The notes under the pieces were generated by a model. The model made no database searches and was not told where the DNA came from. It saw only the letters and a list, made by a program, of their open reading frames with translations. A stretch of DNA of 64,000 nt, taken from positions 609,501 through 673,500 of the forward strand of contig NZ_CP018319.1 in the NCBI RefSeq assembly GCF_001952935.1, in the 5' to 3' direction. This DNA comes from Pseudomonas frederiksbergensis. GTDB taxonomy: Bacteria; Pseudomonadota; Gammaproteobacteria; Pseudomonadales; Pseudomonadaceae. This document shows positions 11,289 through 18,917 of the stretch, piece after piece. The position numbers and the translations under genes were made by a program. Every line of letters starts with the position of its first letter. Position 1 is the first letter of the stretch.

Positions 11289-12002
11289 TCAGACCACATC
11301 AACCCCGACATGAATCGCATCGTGCCGCCAAAACTCCAGATCACAATCGATCAACCGTTCATGCTGATCGTAATTGACCCGAGCGATGCGCAACCCCGGG
11401 CTCCCCACCGACACCCGTAAAGCCGCCGCCGCATCCACCGACAACGCCGTCGGCACAATCTCGAAACGCACCCGCCCATAGTGCAAGTCGTAATGCCGGG
11501 CATACAGTTCGGTAATTGACTGATTCAGATCGAAATCCAGAATCCCGGGGAAAAACTGCGGATTCAAATAATGCTCCACATACAACACCAGCCGCTCATC
11601 AATCCGCCGTGCCCGGCAGATCTGAATCACGCTGGACAACGCCGGCAACTGCAACCAGGCACAGACCGCCGCCGACGCCGGTTGCAACCGCGCGCTGATC
11701 ACCTCGGTAGACGGCACCCGCCCCTGCGCACTGACCATCGCGTGAAAGTGACTGCGCTGCATCAGGTTATAGGCCAGGCGCGGTGGCGATACGAACCAGC
11801 CACGGCGCTCCTCCCGATAAATCTGCCCCTGGGCTTCCAGTTGCAACAACGCTTCACGCACGGTGATACGCGTGGTTGCGAACAACTCACTGAGCTTGCG
11901 CTCGGCCGGCAGTTTGCTCCCGGGCGCCAACAGACCATGGTCGAGCTGTTCCTGCAGCACCTGCCCGATGGCTGTCACCGCTTTGGTTGTCTCGATGCGC
12001 AT
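11289..12002 (-). CDS. GntR-family regulator with UTRA effector domain (PhnF/HutC subfamily)
   Basis: A 237-residue repressor-type regulator. The N-terminal winged helix (about 1-72; KLPAERKLSELFATTRITVREAL) is typical of GntR, and the C-terminal UTRA domain (about 90-230) binds small effectors. The ATG at 12002 was chosen as the first good methionine. It is divergent from the ABC/phosphatase operon at 12352-17667, which it probably controls. TGGxCTAGxCCA-like sites in the intergenic region match the operator type of this subfamily (PhnF, DasR). Effector is unknown; an organophosphorus compound is inferred from context. Confidence 0.85.
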   Translation of the reverse strand: MRIETTKAVTAIGQVLQEQLDHGLLAPGSKLPAERKLSELFATTRITVREALLQLEAQGQIYREERRGWFVSPPRLAYNLMQRSHFHAMVSAQGRVPSTEVISARLQPASAAVCAWLQLPALSSVIQICRARRIDERLVLYVEHYLNPQFFPGILDFDLNQSITELYARHYDLHYGRVRFEIVPTALSVDAAAALRVSVGSPGLRIARVNYDQHERLIDCDLEFWRHDAIHVGVDVV

Positions 12003-12015
12003 CAACGTTACCTAT

Positions 12016-12029
12016 CTGGACTAGACCAG
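12016..12029. promoter_or_regulatory. Candidate GntR/UTRA operator, regulator-proximal
   Basis: CTGGACTAGACCAG is a near-palindrome that fits the TGGTCTAGACCA-type operators of HutC/PhnF/DasR regulators. It lies 14 bases upstream of the regulator ATG, suiting autoregulation. A separate perfect 12-base palindrome GAACCGCGGTTC is at 12045-12056. Confidence 0.6.
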
Positions 12030-12294
12030 CACTGTTCCGGGGCGGAACCGCGGTTCAAATCGGTTCCCTCAATTCCCGACAAGCCTAGGCACTGCACATG
12101 ACTGACAGATGACAAAGCCGCCGAACGGTTGCTCCAGATGCCTGCAATTTCACGGCCAAGTCCTTTTAGATCAGCCTATTAGCCATGGTCTACGCTTACT
12201 CCGAAGCCTGAGCTTTGCAACTTGAAAAATATAGGCCGACCGGTCGTCGACATCAAAATGTCATCCGAGGCGCCTAGATTGGCTCAGGTATTGC

Positions 12295-12306
12295 TGACCT
12301 AGACCA
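12295..12306. promoter_or_regulatory. Candidate GntR/UTRA operator, operon-proximal
   Basis: TGACCTAGACCA matches 10 of 12 positions of TGGTCTAGACCA and lies 45 bases upstream of the solute-binding protein gene. A single half-site TGGTCTA occurs at 12186-12192. The remaining intergenic sequence (12030-12290) shows no gene. Confidence 0.6.
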
Positions 12307-12351
12307 ACACACCCGCAATCGCAGCGTTGAAAACGCCCAAAGGAGCTTCGG

Positions 12352-13422
12352 ATGAAACAGCTTTTCCTGGCCTCACTGTTAGGCTCGACCATTGCCATGT
12401 GTACCGCCGCGATGGCGGCTGATAGCGATTTGAAAACCCTGGAAGCCGCGGCGAAAGCGGAAGGTGAGGTCAACAGCGTCGGCATGCCCGACAACTGGGC
12501 CAACTGGAAAGGCACCTGGGATGACCTGGCCAAGAACTACGGCCTGAAACACATCGACACCGATATGAGCTCGGCCCAGGAAATCGCCAAGTTCGCCGCT
12601 GAAAAAGACAATGCCACTGCCGATATCGGTGATGTCGGTGCCGCGTTCGGTCCGATCGCGGTGAAGCAAGGCGTTGTGCAACCTTACAAGCCAAGCACCT
12701 GGGATCAGATCCCGAGCTGGGCAAAGGATAAGGACGGCAACTGGGCGCTCGCCTACACCGGCACCATCGCGTTCATCGTCAACAAAAAGCTGCTGCACGG
12801 TTCCGACGCTCCGACCAAATGGGCTGACCTCAAGGATGGCAAATACAAGGTTTCCATCGGTGATGTGAGCACTGCGGCCCAAGCCGCCAACGGTGTTCTG
12901 GCTGCCGCGCTCGCCAATGGTGGCAATGAGAAAAACCTCCAGCCGGCGCTGGATCTGTTTTCCGATATCGCCAAGCAAGGCCGACTGTCGATGGCCAACC
13001 CGACAATTGCCACCATGGAAAAGGGTGAAATCGAAGTCGGCGTGGTCTGGGACTTCAATGGTCTGAGCTACAAGGCCAAAATGGCCAACCCGGATGACTA
13101 CACCGTGCTGATTCCCTCCGATGGCTCGGTGATCTCTGGCTACACCACCATCATCAACAAGTACGCCAAGCACCCGAATGCCGCCAAGCTGACCCGCGAA
13201 TACATCTTCAGCGACGCCGGCCAGATCAATCTGGCGCGCGGCAACGCCCGTCCGATCCGCGCCGAGCATCTGACTCTGCCGCCCGAGGTTCAGGCCCAGT
13301 TGCTGCCTAACGAGCAGTACAAAAAGGTCACGCCGATCAAAGACGCCGATGCATGGGAAAAGACCTCCAAAGCCCTTCCGCAGAAGTGGCAGGAAGAAGT
13401 CATCGTCAACATGAAGCAATGA
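12352..13422 (+). CDS. ABC transporter periplasmic solute-binding protein
   Basis: A 356-residue type 2 periplasmic binding protein of the iron/putrescine/2-aminoethylphosphonate class. A signal peptide is clear, with cleavage after TAAMA (about residue 23). The mature part has repeated lobe motifs (ADIGDVGAAF, AYTGTIAFIVNKK, VVWDFNGLSYK). The AAAGGAG ribosome-binding site precedes the ATG. It is first gene of an operon with an intracellular phosphatase-fold enzyme, two permeases, an ATPase and a HAD phosphatase, so the ligand is probably phosphorylated or a phosphonate. The ligand itself cannot be read from sequence. Confidence 0.88.
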   Translation: MKQLFLASLLGSTIAMCTAAMAADSDLKTLEAAAKAEGEVNSVGMPDNWANWKGTWDDLAKNYGLKHIDTDMSSAQEIAKFAAEKDNATADIGDVGAAFGPIAVKQGVVQPYKPSTWDQIPSWAKDKDGNWALAYTGTIAFIVNKKLLHGSDAPTKWADLKDGKYKVSIGDVSTAAQAANGVLAAALANGGNEKNLQPALDLFSDIAKQGRLSMANPTIATMEKGEIEVGVVWDFNGLSYKAKMANPDDYTVLIPSDGSVISGYTTIINKYAKHPNAAKLTREYIFSDAGQINLARGNARPIRAEHLTLPPEVQAQLLPNEQYKKVTPIKDADAWEKTSKALPQKWQEEVIVNMKQ

Positions 13423-13432
13423 TGCAACCCTC

Positions 13433-13519
13433 GTAGGCGCAAGGCTTGCCCGCGATGGCTTCACCTCGGTCACCAGACAGACCGAGGTGCCTGCATCGCG
13501 AGCAAGCTTTGCGCCTACA
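13433..13519. repeat. REP-type inverted doublet inside the ABC operon
   Basis: Arms GTAGGCGCAAGGCTTGCCCGCGAT and ATCGCGAGCAAGCTTTGCGCCTAC are inverted. A central CACCTCGGT/ACCGAGGTG stem is also present. It sits between the binding-protein gene and the enzyme gene. Such hairpins often stabilise the upstream mRNA, which would favour excess binding protein. Confidence 0.75.
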
Positions 13520-13557
13520 GGTGTTTCGAATTTCTGTTTTGCGGAGTTCCAGCCCCT

Positions 13558-14364
13558 ATGAAGCACAACGTCATCCTTGTCGTGCTCGACGGCCTCAATT
13601 ACGAGGTCGCCCGTCACGCCATGGGGCACCTGCAGGCTTATGTCGGCGCAGGACGCGCGGCACTCTACAAACTGGAGTGCGAATTGCCGGCGCTGTCCCG
13701 ACCGCTTTACGAGTGCATCCTGACCGGTGTCACCCCGATCGACAGTGGCATCGTTCACAACAACGTCTCGCGCCTGTCGAACCAGCGCAGCATCTATCAC
13801 TACGCCAGCGATGCCGGCCTTGTCACCGCCGCCGCGGCCTATCACTGGGTCAGTGAGCTGTATAACCGTTCGCCGTTCGTGGCCGCGCGGGATCGTCACA
13901 CCGACGACCTGGACCTGCCGATCCAGCACGGTCATTTCTACTGGAACGATCACTACCCGGACTCGCACCTGTTCGCCGACGCCGAAAACCTGCGCCTGCG
14001 TCATGCGCCGAATTTTTTACTGATCCACCCCATGAACATTGACGACGCCGGGCACAAGCACGGTCTCGACACCCCGCAGTACCGCAACAGCGCCCGTTCG
14101 GCCGACATAATTCTGGCCGATTACCTGCAAACCTGGCTCGACGCCGGGTATCAGGTGCTGGTGACCGCCGACCATGGCATGAACAACGATCGTTCCCACA
14201 ACGGCCTGCTGCAGGAAGAACGCGAAGTACCGCTGTTCGTCCTCGGCGATGCTTTCAGCTTCAATGCCAACGCCGCACCGAAACAGACTGAAATCTGCGG
14301 CACTGTCTGTGAACTGCTGGGCGTGCCCCACGACAAACCTGTGTGCCGGGAGCTGCTCAAGTGA
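13558..14364 (+). CDS. Alkaline-phosphatase-superfamily phosphodiesterase/phosphonatase-like enzyme, cytoplasmic
   Basis: A 268-residue enzyme of the type I phosphodiesterase/nucleotide pyrophosphatase group, related in layout to phosphonoacetate hydrolase. Likely metal and catalytic residues are Asp11 (VVLDGL), a nucleophile position at Ser47 in LPALSRPLYECILTG (many relatives use Thr), Asp162/163 and His166 or His168 (DDAGHKHG), Asp205-His206 (TADHGM) and His214. There is no signal peptide or TM segment, so it acts after uptake. The gene overlaps the next permease gene by four bases. The substrate is unknown; a phosphodiester or phosphonate is inferred. Confidence 0.8.
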   Translation: MKHNVILVVLDGLNYEVARHAMGHLQAYVGAGRAALYKLECELPALSRPLYECILTGVTPIDSGIVHNNVSRLSNQRSIYHYASDAGLVTAAAAYHWVSELYNRSPFVAARDRHTDDLDLPIQHGHFYWNDHYPDSHLFADAENLRLRHAPNFLLIHPMNIDDAGHKHGLDTPQYRNSARSADIILADYLQTWLDAGYQVLVTADHGMNNDRSHNGLLQEEREVPLFVLGDAFSFNANAAPKQTEICGTVCELLGVPHDKPVCRELLK

Positions 14365-15206
14365 ATACCATGACCCGCGGAAAATGGCTGGCAGCCTTGT
14401 GTCTGGTGCCTTTCGCATTGTTCTTTATCGTGTTCCAGATCGCCCCGCTGACCTGGGTGATGATCAACAGCCTGCAATCGGAAGAGTTCGGCTGGGGCAT
14501 TGCTAACTTCACCAGGATCTTCAATTCGAAGTTCTATCTGCAGGCGATCCAGTTCAGCCTCGAGATCAGTTTCTGGTCCAGCGTGTTCGGGATCATCATC
14601 GCGGTGCTCGGCGCCTATTCCCTGCGTCGGGTCGATTCGAAACTGCGCAACTTCGTCAACGCCTTCGCCAACATGACCAGCAACTTTGCCGGTGTACCTT
14701 TGGCCTTCGCGTTCATCATTCTGCTGGGCTTCAACGGCAGCTTCACCATCATGCTCAAGCAGGCCGGGATCATTCAGGACTTCAACCTGTATTCAAAAAC
14801 CGGGCTGATCATTCTCTACACCTACTTCCAGATTCCGCTCGGCGTGTTGCTGCTCTATCCGGCCTTTGATGCCCTGCGCGAAGACTGGCGCGAATCCGCC
14901 GAGTTGCTCGGCGCCAATGGCTGGCAGTTCTGGCGGCACATCGGTTTGCCCGTGCTGACCCCGGCGCTGCTCGGTACGTTTGTGATCCTGCTGGCCAACG
15001 CCTTGGGCGCCTACGCGACGGTGTACGCACTGACCACCGGCAACTTCAACGTGCTGCCGATCCGCATCGCGGCGATGGTTTCCGGCGACATTTCCCTGGA
15101 CCCGAACCTGGCCAGTGCTCTGGCCGTGGTACTGGTGGCGTTGATGACCCTGGTGACCCTCGTGCATCAGTTGCTTTTGAAGAGGAGCTACCATGTCTCG
15201 CGCTGA
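14361..15206 (+). CDS. ABC transporter inner-membrane permease 1
   Basis: A 281-residue permease of the binding-protein-dependent type with about six TM helices. The EAA-type cytoplasmic loop is near ESAELLGANGWQFWRHIGLP. I chose the GTG at 14361, which overlaps the preceding stop (GTGA) and has GGGAG eight bases upstream; the ATG at 14370 is the alternative. It pairs with the second permease encoded immediately downstream. Confidence 0.9.
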   Translation: MNTMTRGKWLAALCLVPFALFFIVFQIAPLTWVMINSLQSEEFGWGIANFTRIFNSKFYLQAIQFSLEISFWSSVFGIIIAVLGAYSLRRVDSKLRNFVNAFANMTSNFAGVPLAFAFIILLGFNGSFTIMLKQAGIIQDFNLYSKTGLIILYTYFQIPLGVLLLYPAFDALREDWRESAELLGANGWQFWRHIGLPVLTPALLGTFVILLANALGAYATVYALTTGNFNVLPIRIAAMVSGDISLDPNLASALAVVLVALMTLVTLVHQLLLKRSYHVSR

Positions 15207-15993
15207 ACTGGGCCCCGCTGGGGTCTATCACCGGGTGGTGGTGTATTTGCTGTTTGCCATCCTGTTGCTGCCGTTGCTCGGAACGCTGATCTACTCGATT
15301 TCCAGCAGTTGGTCGGCGACCATTCTGCCCAGCGGCTTCACCGTTAAATGGTACGTGGAGCTGTGGAGCGATCCGCGGTTTCTCCATTCGTTCGGCCAAT
15401 CGCTGCTGGTCTGCGTCGGCTCGCTGATTCTGTCGGTGGTGCTGATTCTGCCGTTGCTGTTTGTGGTGCATTACCATTTCCCGAAACTCGATGCGCTGAT
15501 GAACATTCTGATCCTGCTGCCCTTCGCGGTGCCGCCGGTGGTGTCATCGGTGGGGCTGTTGCAGCTTTACGGTTCGGGGCCGTTCGCGATGGTCGGGACG
15601 CCGTGGATTCTGATCGGCTGCTACTTCACCGTGGCGCTGCCGTTCATGTACCGGGCGATCACCAACAACCTGCAGGCGATCAATCTGCGCGACCTGATGG
15701 ACTCCGCTCAGTTGCTCGGTGCCAGCACCTGGCAAGCGGCGTTCCTGGTGGTGCTGCCAAACTTGCGCAAAGGTTTGATGGTGGCGTTGCTGCTGTCGTT
15801 CTCGTTCCTGTTCGGTGAGTTCGTGTTCGCCAACATCCTCGTCGGGACCCGCTACGAAACCCTGCAGGTCTACCTCAATAACATGCGTAACAGCAGCGGC
15901 CACTTCACCAGTGCGCTGGTGATTTCCTATTTCTTCTTTGTGCTGGTTCTGACCTGGGCTGCCAATATTTTGAACAAGGACAAAAGCCAATGA
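15193..15993 (+). CDS. ABC transporter inner-membrane permease 2
   Basis: A 266-residue permease, about six TM helices, with the EAA loop around DSAQLLGASTWQAAFLVVLP. It overlaps permease 1 by 14 bases and has AGAGGAG just before its ATG. It overlaps the ATPase gene by four bases, so the transporter genes are tightly translationally coupled. Confidence 0.9.
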   Translation: MSRAELGPAGVYHRVVVYLLFAILLLPLLGTLIYSISSSWSATILPSGFTVKWYVELWSDPRFLHSFGQSLLVCVGSLILSVVLILPLLFVVHYHFPKLDALMNILILLPFAVPPVVSSVGLLQLYGSGPFAMVGTPWILIGCYFTVALPFMYRAITNNLQAINLRDLMDSAQLLGASTWQAAFLVVLPNLRKGLMVALLLSFSFLFGEFVFANILVGTRYETLQVYLNNMRNSSGHFTSALVISYFFFVLVLTWAANILNKDKSQ

Positions 15994-16979
15994 GCTTCGT
16001 CAGCGTCCAACACCTACTGAAAAGCTACGCGGGCACCACGGTGTTCAGCGACATCAACTGTGAAATCCAGAAGGGTGAGTTCGTCACCCTCCTCGGCCCG
16101 TCCGGTTGCGGCAAGTCCACACTGCTACGCTGCATCGCCGGGCTGACCTCGGTGGATGGCGGCAAAATCCTGCTCGATGGCCAGGACCTCGTGCCGTTGA
16201 GCCCGCAAAAACGCGGGATCGGCATGGTGTTCCAGAGCTACGCACTGTTTCCGAACATGACGGTTGAGCAGAACGTCGCCTTTGGTTTGCGCATGCAGAA
16301 GGTCAACGCCGACGACAGCCACAAGCGTGTTACCGAAGTACTGAAGCTGGTGGAACTCAATGACTTCGCCGCGCGTTATCCGCATCAACTGTCTGGCGGC
16401 CAATGCCAGCGAGTCGCCCTCGCCCGCTCGTTGGTGACCCGACCTCGCCTGTTGTTGCTGGATGAACCGCTGTCGGCCCTGGATGCGCGGATTCGCAAGC
16501 ACTTGCGCGAACAGATCCGTCAGATCCAGCGCGAACTTGGCTTGACCACGATCTTCGTCACGCACGATCAGGAAGAAGCCCTGACCATGTCCGACCGGAT
16601 TTTCTTGATGAATCAGGGAAAGATCGTACAAAGCGGCGATGCCCAGACCCTTTACACCGCACCTATCGATATCTTTGCCGCCGGTTTCATCGGCAACTAC
16701 AACCTGCTGGACGCCGACAGCGCCACAAAACTGCTGCAGCGACCGATTACCCACCGCATCGCGATTCGCCCGGAAGCCATCGAACTGAGCCTGAACGGCG
16801 AACTCGACGCACAAATCCGCAGCCACAGCCTGTTGGGCAACGTGATTCGCTACCGGGTCGAAGCCCGGGGGGTGGAATTGGTGGTGGATGTGCTGAACCG
16901 CTCGGCGGCCGATCTGCATCCCGATGGTCAGCGTCTGGCGCTTTCCATCGATCCGACGGCCCTGTGTGAGGTAGCCTGA
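15990..16979 (+). CDS. ABC transporter ATPase
   Basis: A 329-residue ATPase of the Pot/Fbp group. Walker A GPSGCGKST, signature LSGGQCQR, Walker B LLLLDEP and the switch His in FVTHDQEEA are present. A C-terminal TOBE-like region (about 240-325) follows. The start overlaps the permease stop (ATGA). It energises the importer formed with the two permeases and the binding protein. Confidence 0.93.
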   Translation: MSFVSVQHLLKSYAGTTVFSDINCEIQKGEFVTLLGPSGCGKSTLLRCIAGLTSVDGGKILLDGQDLVPLSPQKRGIGMVFQSYALFPNMTVEQNVAFGLRMQKVNADDSHKRVTEVLKLVELNDFAARYPHQLSGGQCQRVALARSLVTRPRLLLLDEPLSALDARIRKHLREQIRQIQRELGLTTIFVTHDQEEALTMSDRIFLMNQGKIVQSGDAQTLYTAPIDIFAAGFIGNYNLLDADSATKLLQRPITHRIAIRPEAIELSLNGELDAQIRSHSLLGNVIRYRVEARGVELVVDVLNRSAADLHPDGQRLALSIDPTALCEVA

Positions 16980-17013
16980 TGACTTTGCTGATGTTGAAGA
17001 GAGAACCGCACTG

Positions 17014-17667
17014 ATGGCCCTGGCAATTTTTGATTTGGACGAAACCCTGATCCACGGCGACTGCGCCACCCTCTGGAGCGAACAAATGGGTCGCCTGGGC
17101 TGGGTCGATCCCGAGTCGTTCATGCGTCAGAACAATGAACTGATGGACGCCTACAGCCACGGCAAACTACGGATGGAGGAGTACATGACCTTCAGCCTGG
17201 AGCCGATGATCGGGCGCACCCCCGAAGAGGTCGACCATTTGGTAGGGCCTTGGGTGGAAGACTTCATCGAGCCGATCATTTTCAGTGACGCCACCAAAGC
17301 CATTGCCGCCCATCGCAAGGCCGGCGACCGGATTTTGGTGATTTCGGCGTCGGGCACGCACCTGGTCAGGCCGATTGCCGATCGTTTGGGCATTGACGAG
17401 ATTCTCGGCATTGAACTGGAAGTGGCACATGGGGTGTATAGCGGCAACACCGTTGGCACGCTGACCTACCGCGAAGGCAAGATCACGCGGTTGCTGGAGT
17501 GGCTGGATGCACAAGAGGAAAACCTGGAAGGCGCGAGCTTCTACTCCGATTCACGCAATGATTTGCCGTTGCTCCTGAAAGTCGATTTCCCACACGTGGT
17601 AAACCCGGATCCGGTGCTGCTTGAACACGCAGAAAAAGCCGGCTGGCCAATCCATATCTGGAAGTAA
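17014..17667 (+). CDS. HAD-superfamily phosphatase (subfamily IB)
   Basis: A 217-residue haloacid-dehalogenase-like phosphatase. The nucleophile motif DLDETL is at residues 6-11, motif II is ISASGTH, and the metal motif is SDSRNDLPLL. It resembles phosphoserine-phosphatase-like IB enzymes. It is the last gene of the transporter operon, 34 bases after the ATPase gene, and could dephosphorylate the product released by the phosphodiesterase-like enzyme. That pathway role is inferred. Confidence 0.88.
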   Translation: MALAIFDLDETLIHGDCATLWSEQMGRLGWVDPESFMRQNNELMDAYSHGKLRMEEYMTFSLEPMIGRTPEEVDHLVGPWVEDFIEPIIFSDATKAIAAHRKAGDRILVISASGTHLVRPIADRLGIDEILGIELEVAHGVYSGNTVGTLTYREGKITRLLEWLDAQEENLEGASFYSDSRNDLPLLLKVDFPHVVNPDPVLLEHAEKAGWPIHIWK

Positions 17668-17678
17668 CCGAAAATCAA

Positions 17679-17768
17679 TGTGGGAGCGGGCTTGCTCGCG
17701 AAAGCGAACTTACATTCAACACATGTGTTGACTGACACACCGCCTTCGCGAGCAAGCCCGCTCCCACA
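17679..17768. repeat. REP-type inverted doublet
   Basis: Arms TGTGGGAGCGGGCTTGCTCG and CGAGCAAGCCCGCTCCCACA, separated by about 50 bases, lie between the convergent HAD and quinone reductase genes. Confidence 0.85.
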
Positions 17769-17772
17769 GGGA

Positions 17773-18735
17773 TCAAACCAGGCTTTCGTCGATCACCAAC
17801 ACCAACTTTCCAGACACCTTGTTAGTCGCCAACTCCGCAAACGCCGCTTCGGCGTCCTTGATCGGGAAGGTCTTGGCCAATTGCGGGCTCAAACGCCCTT
17901 CGGCAAACAACGGCCAGACATGCTGGCCGAGATCGCTGAACAGATCCGCCTTGAACTGCTCGTCACGACTGCGCAAGGTCGAACCCAGCAGTTGCACGCG
18001 CTTGGCCAGTACCTGTGCCAGATCCAGCTGCGCCTCACGACCGCCCATCAGGCCGATCAGCACCCAACGACCATCGAGCGCCACCAGTTTCAGATTCAAC
18101 GCGGCGTAGCTGCCGCCCACCGGGTCGAGAATCACATCGAACGGCCCCAGGTCGCTCAAGCTATCCAGATCGCCGTTGCGCACGACCCCACCTTGGGCAC
18201 CCAGCGCTTCGCAGTAAGCCAAACGCTCGGCGGAACCGACGCTGACCCAGCACGGGTTACCAAACGCCTTGCACAGCTGAATGGCAGCTGAACCGATTCC
18301 ACTTGCGCCGGCGTGCAGGAGAACTTTCTCACCCGGCTTGAGCGCAGCCAGTTGAAACAAATTCAGCCAAACGGTCGCATACACTTCGGGCAGCGCTGCC
18401 GCCTCCGCCAGGGACAAACCTTCGGGAACCGGCAACACATGCCGTCCGTCGACAACTACCTCCTCGGCCATCCCGCCCCCGGCCAGCAAGGCGCAAACCC
18501 GATCCCCGACCTGCCAGGACGAGCCCGGCCCCACCTCGCTGATCACCCCCGAACACTCAAGACCCAGTACCTGACTGGCTCCTGGCGGTGGCGGATAAAG
18601 ACCCGCTTTCTGTAACAAATCGGCGCGATTAAGACCCGCTGCCGCCACTCGAATCCGAACTTGTCCTACATCGCATGTAGGACTGGGCTCTTCAAGCCAT
18701 TCCACTCGACCTTCAACGCCTTGCAATGCTTTCAC
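17773..18735 (-). CDS. Zinc-independent NAD(P)H:quinone oxidoreductase (PIG3-like)
   Basis: A 320-residue medium-chain reductase of the quinone oxidoreductase group. The N-terminal GroES-like fold (about 1-120) lacks the structural zinc cysteines, and the nucleotide site LLHAGASGIGSAAIQL begins near residue 140. The SAERLAYCEALGA segment after it suggests NADPH preference, as in the family. It starts with ATG at 18735 and is divergent from prc. Confidence 0.88.
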   Translation of the reverse strand: MKALQGVEGRVEWLEEPSPTCDVGQVRIRVAAAGLNRADLLQKAGLYPPPPGASQVLGLECSGVISEVGPGSSWQVGDRVCALLAGGGMAEEVVVDGRHVLPVPEGLSLAEAAALPEVYATVWLNLFQLAALKPGEKVLLHAGASGIGSAAIQLCKAFGNPCWVSVGSAERLAYCEALGAQGGVVRNGDLDSLSDLGPFDVILDPVGGSYAALNLKLVALDGRWVLIGLMGGREAQLDLAQVLAKRVQLLGSTLRSRDEQFKADLFSDLGQHVWPLFAEGRLSPQLAKTFPIKDAEAAFAELATNKVSGKLVLVIDESLV

Positions 18736-18917
18736 AGTGCCTCCATAGTGAGTCTGGACTGAGCCCGTTGCTGTAGCGCCGGGCTTTCTTGCATTATGCG
18801 ACCGGCCCTGGGGTCTGTACGAAAGCTAACAGGCAGTTTCCATACAGAGACTAGTGGTACCGGCGACTTCAAAGACGGCCTAATATGCGTGATCAATTGT
18901 CCCCGCGTCGAATCAGC

